NCBI GenBank assembly: GCA_019348305.1
Contig: JAHWJQ010000008.1
Location: 1-23,860 of the forward strand
DNA from: Actinomycetota bacterium
GTDB lineage: Bacteria; Actinomycetota; Acidimicrobiia; Acidimicrobiales; CADCTF01
Length of the DNA: 23,860 bases
Direction of reading: 5' to 3'
Below the pieces are notes generated by a model. That model ran no database searches, had not been told where the DNA came from, and was given only the letters and a program-made list of their open reading frames with translations. The position numbers and the translations under genes are program-made. Positions within the stretch are counted from its first letter, which is position 1. Each line of letters opens with the position of its first letter. Of the stretch, positions 14,061-22,724 are shown in pieces.

Positions 14061-14699
14061 GTGCCCCCGTCCCGTTCTCGTTGGCGCCGCCCGCTGCGGT
14101 CGCGCCTGCGTCGCGCCCCCCTCGTGTGGTGGGCGGCTGCAGCAGCCTTGGCGGCCACGACTGGGGTGACGGTGGACTCTGCGCTGGCCCGGGCGGAGTA
14201 CCAGGCCCGGCGCTTCGGCGGACTGCGAACCGTTCCCGTCGCCACCCGGGCGGTGGCCGCGGGCGAGGTGGTCGGCAACGACGGGATGCGCCTCGAGCGC
14301 CGGCCCGGTTCCCTGCTGCCGGCCGGGGCGCCGGCCACGCGGGTGGCCGAGCGGGTGGCAGTGGTGCCCCTCCTGCCCGGAGAGGTGATCGTCGAGTCCA
14401 AGCTGGCGCCGGCGGGGCGGCGGGGGGCGGCTGCCCTGCTCCCCGCCGGAGCGCGGGCCCTGGCCATTCCCGGTGGGGCCGGGGGACGGCCGCCCGCCGG
14501 CGTGGGCGACCGCGTCGACGTGCTGGCGACGTTCCCCGAGGCCGAGGAGCCGACCGTGGTCGTGGCCGAGGAGGCGCTGGTGGTGGCGATCGACCCCGAA
14601 GCCGACACGACGACGGTTGCGGTGCGCCGGGAGGATGCCCCCCGGGTCGCCTTCGCCCTCGTGGCCGGAACGGTCACGCTGGCCCTCGCCGGCGCCTGA
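14061..14699 (+). CDS. SAF domain protein, CpaB/RcpC-like
   Basis: The product is 212 residues from GTG 14061, which has AGGAGG seven bases ahead. A basic N-terminus is followed by one membrane helix (about 21-40, V-W-W-A-A-A-A-A-L-A-A). A SAF domain follows, with V-P-V-A-T-R-A-V-A-A-G-E-V-V and L-L-P-G-E-V-I. The C-terminal G-V-G-D-R-V-D-V-L-A-T-F is typical of CpaB proteins of Flp/Tad pili. No other pilus gene is in the window, so a pilus role is only suggested. The decamer CCTTTTGGTC lies 20 bases upstream of the start. Confidence 0.85.
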   Translation: MPPSRSRWRRPLRSRLRRAPLVWWAAAAALAATTGVTVDSALARAEYQARRFGGLRTVPVATRAVAAGEVVGNDGMRLERRPGSLLPAGAPATRVAERVAVVPLLPGEVIVESKLAPAGRRGAAALLPAGARALAIPGGAGGRPPAGVGDRVDVLATFPEAEEPTVVVAEEALVVAIDPEADTTTVAVRREDAPRVAFALVAGTVTLALAGA

Positions 14700-14743
14700 G
14701 CCAGCCCCTCGCCGGCGGTGACGGCCAGCCTGCGATCTGTCTC

Positions 14744-14768
14744 GGCCCTTTTGGTCGCCGAAAGGGCC
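14744..14768. repeat. Hairpin between the SAF gene and the amidase gene
   Basis: GGCCCTTT (14744-14751) pairs with AAAGGGCC (14761-14768) around a nine-base loop, 44 bases past the SAF stop. It could end SAF transcription, although no U-run follows on the plus strand (it is AAAA). It contains the second copy of CCTTTTGGTC (14747-14756). Confidence 0.4.
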
Positions 14769-14780
14769 AAAACGCCGGCC

Positions 14781-14786
14781 TAGCGT
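14781..14786 (+). promoter_or_regulatory. -10-like TAGCGT, leaderless start for the amidase gene
   Basis: The hexamer TAGCGT fits the actinobacterial -10 pattern TAnnnT and ends six bases before the GTG at 14793. No Shine-Dalgarno is present. Together these suggest a leaderless transcript beginning at the start codon. Confidence 0.35.
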
Positions 14787-14792
14787 GGGGGC

Positions 14793-16004
14793 GTGGCCGA
14801 GGCCCCGTGGACGCTGACCCGCCGCAAGCTGCTGGTGGGCGGGGTGGCGGCGGCCGCGGCACTGGTGGTGGGGCGGGCAAGGGCGGCGGGTGGCGCGCCG
14901 GCCGGCGTGGGCTTCGAAGGCGTCGAGGTCATCCCCCGCTCGGTCTGGGCCGGCGGCCTCGACGCCACAGGCCCTATCCCGCTCGAAGCCGAGGTGCGGT
15001 ACCTGCTCGTCCATCATTCCGTCGACCCCGGCAACGGCTACGGGCGCGACGAGGTGGCCGGCGTGCTGCGCGACTTCTACCGGCTCCACACCGCGAAGGG
15101 CTGGCCCGACATCGCCTACAACTTCCTCGTCGACCGCTTCGGGCGGGTCTGGGAGGGGCGGACGGGAAGCCTGGAGGCGCCGGTGGCCGGCGACGCCACC
15201 GGTGGCAACCAGGGCTCGGACCAGCTGTGCTGCTTCATCGGCAACCACCAGCGGGCTGAACCCTCAGCAGAGGCGTTCACCGCCATGGCCGGGCTGCTCG
15301 GTGCACTGGGCCGGCGCTACGGCATCCCGCTCGGCCCCGACGCGACGGCGGTGTTCACGTCCCGGGGCTCCAACCGACATCCTGAGGGCGCCGAGGTGAC
15401 GACGGCCACAATCGCGCCCCACCGGGACATGAGCCTCACCCAGTGCCCGGGCGACTTCGTCGTGGCCCGCCTGGGCGAACTTCGCACCGTGGCCGCCGGC
15501 GGCACGGCGGGTGCGCCGGCACCGGCACCGGTGCCGGCACCTCCTCCCGCCGCCGACCGTGCCCAGCCGTCCACCACCACCGCTCCCACGACGACCACCG
15601 CCTCACCCGTCGAGGCGGCGCCGGCGCTGCCGGCGCCTGCGGGCCAGAGTGGGGTTGCCGCGCCGGCGGCCACCGGGGCGGGCGAGGGGCCCGGGGCGGG
15701 CGGCCGAGACGTCGCCGCCCCGTTGGCGGCCGGCGCCGCGCTGGCGGCCGCCGGCTCCGCAGCGGCGACGGCGTGGGCCCGCCACCGCAGCCGGCCCGCC
15801 ATCTTGGACTTGGCGAGCCCAGGCGGTTCAGCCGCGAGCGAGGGCGACGGCGATGACGGCGGTACCCATGACAACCCGGTAGACGACGAAAGGCGCGAAG
15901 GAGCGGGTGCGGACCAGGCGCAGCAGGCCCCACACGGCCACGAAGCCGGTCACGGCGGCGGCGGCGGTGCCCCAGGCGAAGGGGGCGGCGAAACCGGGCG
16001 GTAG
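14793..16004 (+). CDS. Tat-exported peptidoglycan-recognition (PGRP) N-acetylmuramoyl-L-alanine amidase
   Basis: The product is 403 residues. A twin-arginine signal (L-T-R-R-K-L-L-V-G-G, then a hydrophobic run to about 32) is followed by a PGRP/amidase-2 domain at about 45-235. Zinc ligands are visible: H74 or H75 in L-L-V-H-H-S-V-D, H in A-P-H-R-D-M, and C in T-Q-C-P-G-D. Y-N-F-L-V-D-R-F-G-R-V-W-E-G is the family core. It would cut the muramyl-L-alanine bond of peptidoglycan outside the membrane. A Pro/Ala/Thr-rich linker leads to a short hydrophobic stretch near residue 320. The last 59 codons run antisense through the uppP 3' end and are Gly/Asp-rich, so the true end may be earlier if there is a frame error. 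Confidence 0.9.
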   Translation: MAEAPWTLTRRKLLVGGVAAAAALVVGRARAAGGAPAGVGFEGVEVIPRSVWAGGLDATGPIPLEAEVRYLLVHHSVDPGNGYGRDEVAGVLRDFYRLHTAKGWPDIAYNFLVDRFGRVWEGRTGSLEAPVAGDATGGNQGSDQLCCFIGNHQRAEPSAEAFTAMAGLLGALGRRYGIPLGPDATAVFTSRGSNRHPEGAEVTTATIAPHRDMSLTQCPGDFVVARLGELRTVAAGGTAGAPAPAPVPAPPPAADRAQPSTTTAPTTTTASPVEAAPALPAPAGQSGVAAPAATGAGEGPGAGGRDVAAPLAAGAALAAAGSAAATAWARHRSRPAILDLASPGGSAASEGDGDDGGTHDNPVDDERREGAGADQAQQAPHGHEAGHGGGGGAPGEGGGETGR

Positions 16005-16661
16005 CCCGTCGCCCAGGACGAAGACGTCCAGCGCCTTGTACACCCCGAGCCCGCCGGTGATGGGCACGGTCATGAGGAACGAGATCCGGGCGGCGGCATC
16101 GCGCTCGAAGCCCAGAAACCGCCCCATCGAGATGGTCGCTCCCGAGCGGGAGACGCCGGGCTGCAGCGCCACAGCCTGAGCGACCCCCATGACCGCGGCA
16201 TCACGGAACCCGAAGGCGTCGACCTCACGCCGGCCGGGCACCCGATCAGCGACGAACAGCACGAGGCCGAAGACGACGAGCATGACCCCGATCACCGCCT
16301 CTCCGCCGCTGTGGCCCTCGAGCAACGAGTCGAGCACCAACCCGACGGTGGCGGCCGGCAGCGACGCCACCACCAGCAGCCAGGCCAGCCGCTCCTGCGG
16401 CTCCTCGATCCGCCGACGGGCGAGAGAGCGGAGTCCGGCGGCGGCCAGGCGGAGGAGGTCGTGGCGGAAATAGACCACCAGGGCCAGGAAGGTGCCGACG
16501 TGGAGAGCGACGTCGAAGCTGCGGTTGAGCTCGGGGTTGTCGGCCAACTCGTCCCACCCGAACAGCCACGGCACCAGGATCAGGTGCCCGCTCGAGGAGA
16601 TGGGCAGGAACTCCGAGAGCCCTTGGACGACGCCGAGGACGATGGCGTGGAGCAGCGGCAA
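15828..16661 (-). CDS. uppP: Undecaprenyl-diphosphatase UppP (BacA)
   Basis: UppP dephosphorylates undecaprenyl pyrophosphate at the membrane to recycle the lipid carrier for peptidoglycan; overproduction gives bacitracin resistance. The 277 residues show the N-terminal V-Q-G-L-S-E-F-L-P-I-S-S-S-G-H-L motif, the second conserved block P-G-V-S-R-S-G-A-T-I near residue 165, and several membrane helices. The TTG start directly follows the stop of the PHP gene, so translation is probably coupled. Its 3' end overlaps the convergent amidase frame. Confidence 0.97.
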   Translation of the reverse strand: MPLLHAIVLGVVQGLSEFLPISSSGHLILVPWLFGWDELADNPELNRSFDVALHVGTFLALVVYFRHDLLRLAAAGLRSLARRRIEEPQERLAWLLVVASLPAATVGLVLDSLLEGHSGGEAVIGVMLVVFGLVLFVADRVPGRREVDAFGFRDAAVMGVAQAVALQPGVSRSGATISMGRFLGFERDAAARISFLMTVPITGGLGVYKALDVFVLGDGLPPGFAAPFAWGTAAAAVTGFVAVWGLLRLVRTRSFAPFVVYRVVMGTAVIAVALARG

Positions 16662-17375
16662 CTACAGCGCCCGCGTCGAAGGCACGACGCGGGGCCGCCA
16701 CTCCCGGGGGGCGTCGTAGTGGTGGCCCACGATGCGGCCCGCCCGCAGCGACGACAGGAACGACTGGGGGCCGTCGAAGTCGGGCATCTCCACGTACGCG
16801 GCCCCGAGCGCGGAGGGCTCGTGGGCGTCGCTGCCGGCGCCGGCCGCCAACCCGCGGGCGCCGGCGTAGTCGGCCGCCCTCTGGTTCAGCTGGGCCAGCG
16901 AGGTCTTGGCGTTGAGCACCTCGACGGCGTCGACAGCGCCGGCGGCCGCCAGTTCGTCGAGCACGCCGGGGGCCAGGCAGTGCCGGAACGGGTCGAACGG
17001 GTGGGGCACGTAGACGAGCCCCCCCTGGCTCCTGATGGCCTCGACCGCCTCCGTCGGCTTCATCCCCAACGGCAGGCGCCGGGTGAGGAAGAGCCCGATG
17101 ACCTCCCCGGCGGTGGTCCTGACCTCCTCGCCGACGACCACGCGGCAACCGAGGTCGGAGGCCAGCGCGACGGCGCCGTTGATCGTCCCGTGGTCGGTGA
17201 TGCAGACGACGTCGAGACCGGAATCGAGCACCGCCTGGCGCAACTCCTCGGGGGTCGTGGTCGCGTCGCCGGACCACATGGTGTGCAGGTGCAGGTCGAC
17301 CCTGACCCAGCCCGGGGTCCGCTCCTGGGCCAGATGCGGGTGCCGAGCCGCAGCCGGAACGGGGGCGGCAGGCAC
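16662..17375 (-). CDS. PHP domain metal-dependent phosphoesterase
   Basis: The product is 237 residues with all PHP metal motifs: D-L-H-L-H-T-x2-S-G-D near residue 27, T-D-H-G-T near residue 60, G-E-E-V near residue 82, P-H-P-F-D-P-F-R near residue 120, and G-S-D-A-H near residue 182. Family members hydrolyse phosphate esters such as nucleotides or 3',5'-bisphosphates; the substrate cannot be assigned. The GTG start lies 11 bases after the recQ stop without a clear ribosome site. Confidence 0.93.
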   Translation of the reverse strand: MPAAPVPAAARHPHLAQERTPGWVRVDLHLHTMWSGDATTTPEELRQAVLDSGLDVVCITDHGTINGAVALASDLGCRVVVGEEVRTTAGEVIGLFLTRRLPLGMKPTEAVEAIRSQGGLVYVPHPFDPFRHCLAPGVLDELAAAGAVDAVEVLNAKTSLAQLNQRAADYAGARGLAAGAGSDAHEPSALGAAYVEMPDFDGPQSFLSSLRAGRIVGHHYDAPREWRPRVVPSTRAL

Positions 17376-17386
17376 GGCCGGGGAGA

Positions 17387-19027
17387 TTACTGCGGCGCCG
17401 CCTCCAGAAGGTTCTGGTCGAGCAACAGCCGCAGCGACAGCGTCTTGTACCCGACCTCGTCGAACAGCACGGTGATCGTGTCTCCGTCGGCCCGCACCAA
17501 GAGGCCGGCCCCCCAGCTACGGTGCACCACCCTCGTGTCGGCCGCGAAGGGCACGGCGAAGTCGTCCGCACTCGTGACCTCGGCCCCGACCCGCTCGCAG
17601 TTGTCGCAGTTCCCGCACGTCCCGCCCACCTGCTCGCCGAAGTAGTTGAGCAGGTACTCGCGCCGGCAGGCCCGGGTCTCGGTGTAGCTGCGGATCATCT
17701 CCACGCGCGACTCCTCGATGCGGCTGTGGGCCTCTTCGCCGCGCGCCGCGGCCTCGGCGGCGTCCACCGGGTGCACCTCACCGGAGGCCCGTACCTCACC
17801 GCTCGGGAGGACCTCGAGGCCGCCCGCCTGCTCGAGGCGCGACACCGCGGACGTGACCCGGCTCTGGGACAGCCCCGTTGCCTCGGCCAGCTCCCCCGGG
17901 TCGATGGGCCCGTCCTGGCGGGCCACGGTGACCGCCACCCCCAGCAGCTGGTCGACGCCGAGCTCGCCCCCGCCCGTGAAGAACCGCCTGAGGCCGAGGT
18001 CCTCGGTCCGGTAGAACAGGGTGGCCCGGGCCGGCTGGCCGTCGCGGCCGGCCCGTCCGATCTCCTGGTAGTACGCGTCGAGCGACTCGCTGATGGCGTG
18101 GTGGAAGACGTAGCGGACGTTGGGCTTGTCGATGCCCATGCCGAAGGCGGTGGTGGCCACGATCACGTCGAGCTCGTCGGCCACGAAGCGTTCGTGCACC
18201 GCCGTGCGGTCCCGAGCCGACAGCCCGGCGTGGTAGCAGGCGGCCCGAAGCCCCGCCTCACCCAGCTCCCCCGCCAGCTCCTCGGCACATTTACGGGTGG
18301 CGACGTAGACGATGCCGGGGCCGGGGGACGCGGTGCAGGCCTCGACGAGCGCCCGGCGCTTCTCTCGCTCCTCGAGGAAGCTCTCCACCCCCAGGTGGAT
18401 GTTCGGCCGGTCGAAGCCCCTCACCACCACGGCCGGATCCCGCATGCCGAGCCGTTGCACGATCTCCGCCCGCACCGGCGGCGCCGCGGTGGCCGTGAGT
18501 GCCAGGACGGTGGGGCCTTCCAGCGCCTCGATGACGGAATCGAGCAACAGGTAGTCGGGCCGGAAGTCGTGGCCCCATCCGCTGATGCAGTGCGCTTCGT
18601 CCACGACGAAAAGCGAGGGCTGAGCCGCCCGCAGCGCCTCGATCACGTCGTCCTTGCGGAGCTGCTCAGGGGCCAGGAAGAGGAACTCGACGTCGCCGGT
18701 CTGGATGCCCTCGAGCGCCGAGCGGCGGGCGGAGGCCCGGATGGAGGAGTTGGCCGAGGCGGCCGAGCCCTGCCCCGTCAGCCCCACGAGGTTCTGCACC
18801 TGGTCGCGCTGCAGGGCGATGAGGGGCGACACCACCACCGTGGGCCCCGACATCAGCAGCGCCGGCAACTGGTAGATGGCCGACTTGCCCGAGCCCGTGG
18901 GTAGCACGGCCAGCGTGTCGCGCCCCTCGAGCACCGCTTGCATCGCCTCCGCCTGGCCGGGCCGGAGGTCGTCGAATCCGAAGCGCCGGCGCGCGAGATC
19001 ACGGATGTCATCGAGGCTCATTGGCAT
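17387..19027 (-). CDS. recQ: ATP-dependent DNA helicase RecQ
   Basis: RecQ is a 3'-5' helicase of recombination and repair. The product is 546 residues. Walker A is P-T-G-S-G-K48-S, the DEAH box is at 143-146 followed by [13 protein letters not shown], and motif VI reads [10 protein letters not shown]. The zinc-binding region has [12 protein letters not shown] and C-G-N-C-D-N-C. A winged-helix region precedes the zinc-linked segment. HRDC is absent; instead a short beta-rich tail ([17 protein letters not shown]) ends the protein. Start ATG 19027, with a second ATG two codons later. Confidence 0.95.
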   Translation of the reverse strand: MPMSLDDIRDLARRRFGFDDLRPGQAEAMQAVLEGRDTLAVLPTGSGKSAIYQLPALLMSGPTVVVSPLIALQRDQVQNLVGLTGQGSAASANSSIRASARRSALEGIQTGDVEFLFLAPEQLRKDDVIEALRAAQPSLFVVDEAHCISGWGHDFRPDYLLLDSVIEALEGPTVLALTATAAPPVRAEIVQRLGMRDPAVVVRGFDRPNIHLGVESFLEEREKRRALVEACTASPGPGIVYVATRKCAEELAGELGEAGLRAACYHAGLSARDRTAVHERFVADELDVIVATTAFGMGIDKPNVRYVFHHAISESLDAYYQEIGRAGRDGQPARATLFYRTEDLGLRRFFTGGGELGVDQLLGVAVTVARQDGPIDPGELAEATGLSQSRVTSAVSRLEQAGGLEVLPSGEVRASGEVHPVDAAEAAARGEEAHSRIEESRVEMIRSYTETRACRREYLLNYFGEQVGGTCGNCDNCERVGAEVTSADDFAVPFAADTRVVHRSWGAGLLVRADGDTITVLFDEVGYKTLSLRLLLDQNLLEAAPQ

Positions 19028-19075
19028 CGTCGCAGGCCGTACCCCGCCCGACGCCGTTCTGACACCTCCGAGCGC

Positions 19076-20419
19076 TCAGGCGCCGGCCATGGCCATTTCC
19101 GACACGACCAGGGTGGGGACGGTGGTGTGGCCGAAGCGCCGGAGGTCGGAGCCGACGGCGCTCAGGTCGAGCAGCATCCGGGGCAGGGAGGAGGCCACCG
19201 TCACTCCGGCCACGGGCTCGGCCATGTCGCCACCCCGGATGCGCAGGCCTTCGGCCCCGACCGAGAAGTCGCCGCTGATGGAGTTGACGCCCGAATGCAG
19301 GCCCTTCACGCTCTGCACGACAAAGCCGTCGTCGATGCCGGCAACGAGCTCCTCGGCGGGGCTGACCCCGGCGGCGACGGCAAGGGAGCGGCAACCGGGC
19401 GCCGGGACGCTCTGGTAGCTGCGCATCGCCGACGCGGTGGAGACGGTGCCCGCCCTCCTGGCGGTTGCGCCGTCGTAGACGAAGCCACACAGCTTGCCGG
19501 CGTCGATGAGGACGTTGCGCCGGCTGGCCAGCCCCTCGGCGTCATGAGCCATCGCGCCGAAGCCCTCGGGATCGGTCGGGTCGTCGGTGAGGCTGAACAC
19601 CTCGGCCGCCACCCGCTGGCCGAGGCGCCCGGCGAAGAGCGACTTGCCCTTGAGCACGGCCATCCCCGAGACGAGTCGCCCGAGGATGCCGACGAAGGCC
19701 GCCGTCACCTCCGGCTCGAGCACCACCGTGAGCCGCCGGGAGGCCGGCTTGGTGGCGCCGAGGAGGCGCACGGCCTTGTCGGCGGCCTCGGCGGCCACCT
19801 CGTCGGGGTCCAGCTCCGCCGGCTCGCGCCCGCTGGCCGAGCCGGCGCCGGTGCGGGTGCCGGAACCGTCGTCGGCCATGGCCGAGACGTAGAGGCCGCA
19901 CGAGCCCGAGCGCCCCCATGCCTCGATGCCCGTGGTCGACGCGACCGCCCGCTCGGTGCGGTCCTCGCTGTAGGAGGCGGTGCGGACGCCGGTGATGCGC
20001 CCGTCGGCAGCCAGCACCGCACGCTCCAGGTCGAGGGCCAGGTCGATCTTGGCGGCCCGGGGCAGGGCGGCCAGCTGGGGCCGGTCGATGTCGACCTCGG
20101 GCGCCGGCACCCCGTCGGGCAGGGCCAGGCCGTTCCACTCCGCCGGCTCGCCGAACGCCGCGTTCTCCCGGGCCTCGGCCAGCGCCTCGGCCAGCGCCGC
20201 CTCGTCCAGCGCACCCGTCCAGGCGAAGCCCTGGCGGTGGCCGACGACGACCCGGACGCCGGCGCCGGCGGTGGTGTCGGCACTCAGCGATTCCACCTCG
20301 CCCTGGTAAGCGTCCACGCTCAGGCTCTCACCCCGGGTGGCGTAGACCTCGACCTCCTCGCCCGGCGCCGCCCACCCCACGGCCCGCCGGGCCAGGTCGA
20401 GCAGCTCGGCGCTAGGCAC
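19076..20419 (-). CDS. pmbA: TldE/PmbA-like subunit of TldD/E metalloprotease
   Basis: The product is 447 residues. TldE pairs with TldD to form a protease that trims unstructured peptides, including microcin precursors in enterobacteria. Conserved parts include an N-terminal V-Y-A-T-R-G-E-S-L-S, G-A-G-V-R-V-V-V-G near residue 52, and the C-terminal G-D-F-S-V-G-A-E-G-L-R-I-R-G-G. No HExxxH motif is present, as expected for this subunit. Its GTG start overlaps the tldD end by eight bases. Confidence 0.93.
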   Translation of the reverse strand: MPSAELLDLARRAVGWAAPGEEVEVYATRGESLSVDAYQGEVESLSADTTAGAGVRVVVGHRQGFAWTGALDEAALAEALAEARENAAFGEPAEWNGLALPDGVPAPEVDIDRPQLAALPRAAKIDLALDLERAVLAADGRITGVRTASYSEDRTERAVASTTGIEAWGRSGSCGLYVSAMADDGSGTRTGAGSASGREPAELDPDEVAAEAADKAVRLLGATKPASRRLTVVLEPEVTAAFVGILGRLVSGMAVLKGKSLFAGRLGQRVAAEVFSLTDDPTDPEGFGAMAHDAEGLASRRNVLIDAGKLCGFVYDGATARRAGTVSTASAMRSYQSVPAPGCRSLAVAAGVSPAEELVAGIDDGFVVQSVKGLHSGVNSISGDFSVGAEGLRIRGGDMAEPVAGVTVASSLPRMLLDLSAVGSDLRRFGHTTVPTLVVSEMAMAGA

Positions 20420-21806
20420 CGGCCGTACCCCCGACCGTCATGCTCGTCACCCGCAGCGTCGGGTTCCCGTCGCCCACGGGCACGCCTTGGCCGTCCTTGC
20501 CGCACGTGCCCGGCGGGCCCATGGCGAAGTCGTTGCCGATGACGTCGATGTTGCGCAGGACCTCGGGGCCGTTGCCGATCAGGTTGGCGTCCCGCAGGGG
20601 CTCGGTGATCTCGCCGTTCGAGATCATGTAGGCCTCGGTCATGCCGAAGACGAAGTCGCCGGTGGCGGTGTTCACCTGCCCACCGCCGAGCTTGGCCACG
20701 TAGACCCCGCTAGCTGTGTCCCGCAGGATCGCTTCGGGGTCCTCGGTGCCGTTGGTGACAAAGGTGTTGGTCATCCGCACCATCGGCAGGTGCCGGTAGC
20801 TCTGGCGCCGGCCGTTGCCCGACGGCCGGCGGTTCTCCTTGCGCGACCGGATCACGTCCCAGAGGTAGTCGGTGAGGACGCCGTTTTCGATGAGGACGTT
20901 GCGGGCGGCCCGGTGCCCCTCGTCGTCGATGGCGAAGGAGCCCCACTCCGGGGCCATGGTGCCGTCGTCCACCAGCGTCACCAGCGGGCTCGCCACCACC
21001 TCGCCCACCCGCCCGGCGTACACCGACGCCCCCTTGGCCACCAGGTCGGCTTCGAGCCCATGACCGCATGCCTCGTGGAACATCACGCCCCCGCTGCCGC
21101 GGTTGATGACGACCGGGACCGCCCCCGAGGGCGCCGGCCGGGCCCGCAGCTTGGTCAGAGCCCGGCGTGCCGCCCGCTCGGCGAACTCCTCGATGTCGAG
21201 GTCTTCGAGCACTTCGAAGCCCAGCGTGAAGCCCGTGGACTCCGACCCCGTCTGCATGCCGGTGTCGCCGGCGGCCACGGCCAGCACGGACAGGTGGGTC
21301 CGCACCTGATCGTCACCGGCCACCAAGCCGTCGCTGTTGGCCACCAGGACCCGCCGGCGTACGTCGCCGTAGCGCACCGTGACCTGTTTCACCGCCGCCC
21401 CCGCCGCCCGCGCCGCTGCGTCGGCCCGCTGCAGCACCTCGACCTTGGCGGCCTTGCCCACGTCCTCGGGCGCCACCCGAACCGCGGCGGCGGCCACCTG
21501 GGCCGGGCCGCCGAGCGACACCGTGCGGGCCGCGCCGGCTCCACCACGGGCCACCGCCGCTGCCGCCTCGGCGGCCGCCAGCAACGACGCCTCGGTCAGC
21601 TCGGCAGTCGACGCGAAGCCGGTGGTGTCACCGGCCACCACCCGGATCCCCGCTCCCCTCTCGCGCCCGGAGGTGAGGTCCTCGACCTTGCCGTCGTCGA
21701 GAACGGCCGACGAGGCGCGACGATCCTCGACGAACACCTCGGCGAAGTCCCCACCCGTACGCAGCGCGGTGTGCAGGACTCGGTCGACGACTGCTTGATC
21801 GATCAT
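20412..21806 (-). CDS. tldD: TldD metalloprotease subunit
   Basis: The product is 464 residues. The catalytic zinc motif H244-E-A-C-G-H249 is intact in V-M-F-H-E-A-C-G-H-G-L-E-A-D. A C-terminal Cys in C-G-K-D-G-Q probably completes the metal site. The long frame upstream is antisense noise: ATG 21806 (M-I-D-Q-A-V-V-D) begins the family and overlaps the hydrolase stop in ATGA. With TldE it forms a heterodimeric protease; no ribosomal peptide precursor is apparent nearby, so a housekeeping role is likely. Confidence 0.95.
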   Translation of the reverse strand: MIDQAVVDRVLHTALRTGGDFAEVFVEDRRASSAVLDDGKVEDLTSGRERGAGIRVVAGDTTGFASTAELTEASLLAAAEAAAAVARGGAGAARTVSLGGPAQVAAAAVRVAPEDVGKAAKVEVLQRADAAARAAGAAVKQVTVRYGDVRRRVLVANSDGLVAGDDQVRTHLSVLAVAAGDTGMQTGSESTGFTLGFEVLEDLDIEEFAERAARRALTKLRARPAPSGAVPVVINRGSGGVMFHEACGHGLEADLVAKGASVYAGRVGEVVASPLVTLVDDGTMAPEWGSFAIDDEGHRAARNVLIENGVLTDYLWDVIRSRKENRRPSGNGRRQSYRHLPMVRMTNTFVTNGTEDPEAILRDTASGVYVAKLGGGQVNTATGDFVFGMTEAYMISNGEITEPLRDANLIGNGPEVLRNIDVIGNDFAMGPPGTCGKDGQGVPVGDGNPTLRVTSMTVGGTAGA

Positions 21807-22651
21807 TGTCCTGCCACGGTAACGCCGCCGTCGAGGAACGCGACAACGGCCTCGAACCACCCCGTGGGGTTCTCGAACTGGGGGGAATGGCCGGCGTCGG
21901 CGATGACGGCGAGCTTCGCGTCCGGGATTGCCCCTGCCATCCGCCGCGAGTGGTCGAGGAACGACGCGTCCTGCTCCCCCACCACCACCAGGGTTGGCAG
22001 CCGCAGCCCGGCCAGAGCCTGGAGGCGGTCGGGCTGGTGCAGGAACTCGTCGACCATGGCCGTCCACATGTCCGCCGAGCAGGCCAGGCTCTTGCCCTCG
22101 GCGAACTCCCGGTACCCGGGGCGGGTGGAGAGCAGCCGCATGTGCGCCGGCGTGAAGAGGCCGCCCTCCTGGGCCCGGGTGGCCTCGACCAGAAGCGGCA
22201 TCCCGCCCTGGGCGACGACCGCCTTGCCCAGCTCGACCAGGGCCGGGTCTATGCCGTCGGGGGCGCCGTGGCTGGTGTCCATGAGGACCAGCCGCTCCAG
22301 GCGGTCCGGCGCGTCGAGGGCGATGTGTTGGGCCACCATGCCCCCCATCGAGTGGCCGAGAAGGGTGAAGCGAGCCCAGCCGAGGGCATCAGCCAACCCG
22401 AGGATGTCGGCCGCGAAGATCCGGAGCCCGTAGCTCGTCACGCCCGGGGGGTGGTCGCTGCCGCCGTGGCCCCGAAGGTCCGGGGCCACGCAGTGCCAGC
22501 CGGTGGCGGCCAGCGCATCGAGGTGTTCTGCGAAATCCTCCTTGGCCCCGGTGAAGCCGTGGACCAGGAGCAACGGCCGTGCCGGGGGCCCGCCTGCCTC
22601 CAGCAATGCGACCCCTAGGCCCGAGGGCAACTGCAACCGGCGCTCGTGCAT
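21803..22651 (-). CDS. Alpha/beta hydrolase
   Basis: The product is 282 residues with an alpha/beta hydrolase fold. The oxyanion motif H-G-F-T-G is near residue 31, D-L-R-G-H-G-x-S-D near residue 58, nucleophile Ser101 in G-H-S-M-G-G, acid D in V-V-G-E-Q-D, and His in D-A-G-H-S-P. Substrate cannot be assigned. ATG 22651 has GGAGG about ten bases ahead; the frame stays open upstream into the divergent promoter but has no family sequence there. It heads the hydrolase-tldD-tldE set. Confidence 0.9.
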   Translation of the reverse strand: MHERRLQLPSGLGVALLEAGGPPARPLLLVHGFTGAKEDFAEHLDALAATGWHCVAPDLRGHGGSDHPPGVTSYGLRIFAADILGLADALGWARFTLLGHSMGGMVAQHIALDAPDRLERLVLMDTSHGAPDGIDPALVELGKAVVAQGGMPLLVEATRAQEGGLFTPAHMRLLSTRPGYREFAEGKSLACSADMWTAMVDEFLHQPDRLQALAGLRLPTLVVVGEQDASFLDHSRRMAGAIPDAKLAVIADAGHSPQFENPTGWFEAVVAFLDGGVTVAGQ

Positions 22652-22711
22652 CAATCGCTGCCCTCCAAGCGTGGTCGGCGCGGGCGGGTCCGCCCGGGGG
22701 GTGAGCGGGCC

Positions 22712-22717
22712 TACGCT
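22712..22717 (+). promoter_or_regulatory. -10-like TACGCT before a leaderless-looking GTG
   Basis: TACGCT fits TAnnnT and ends seven bases before GTG 22725; no Shine-Dalgarno is seen. It lies in the 73-base divergent gap shared with the hydrolase gene. Confidence 0.35.
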
Positions 22718-22724
22718 AAGCCGC

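Noticed and set aside
14744..14772. Intrinsic terminator
   Set aside because: The stem is good, but A residues rather than a U-run follow it on the plus strand, so it is listed only as a hairpin.
18938..22433. Large plus-strand frames opposite recQ, tldE and tldD (534 and 648 codons)
   Set aside because: Low-complexity Gly/Arg/His/Pro composition and full overlap with conserved genes show they are antisense noise.
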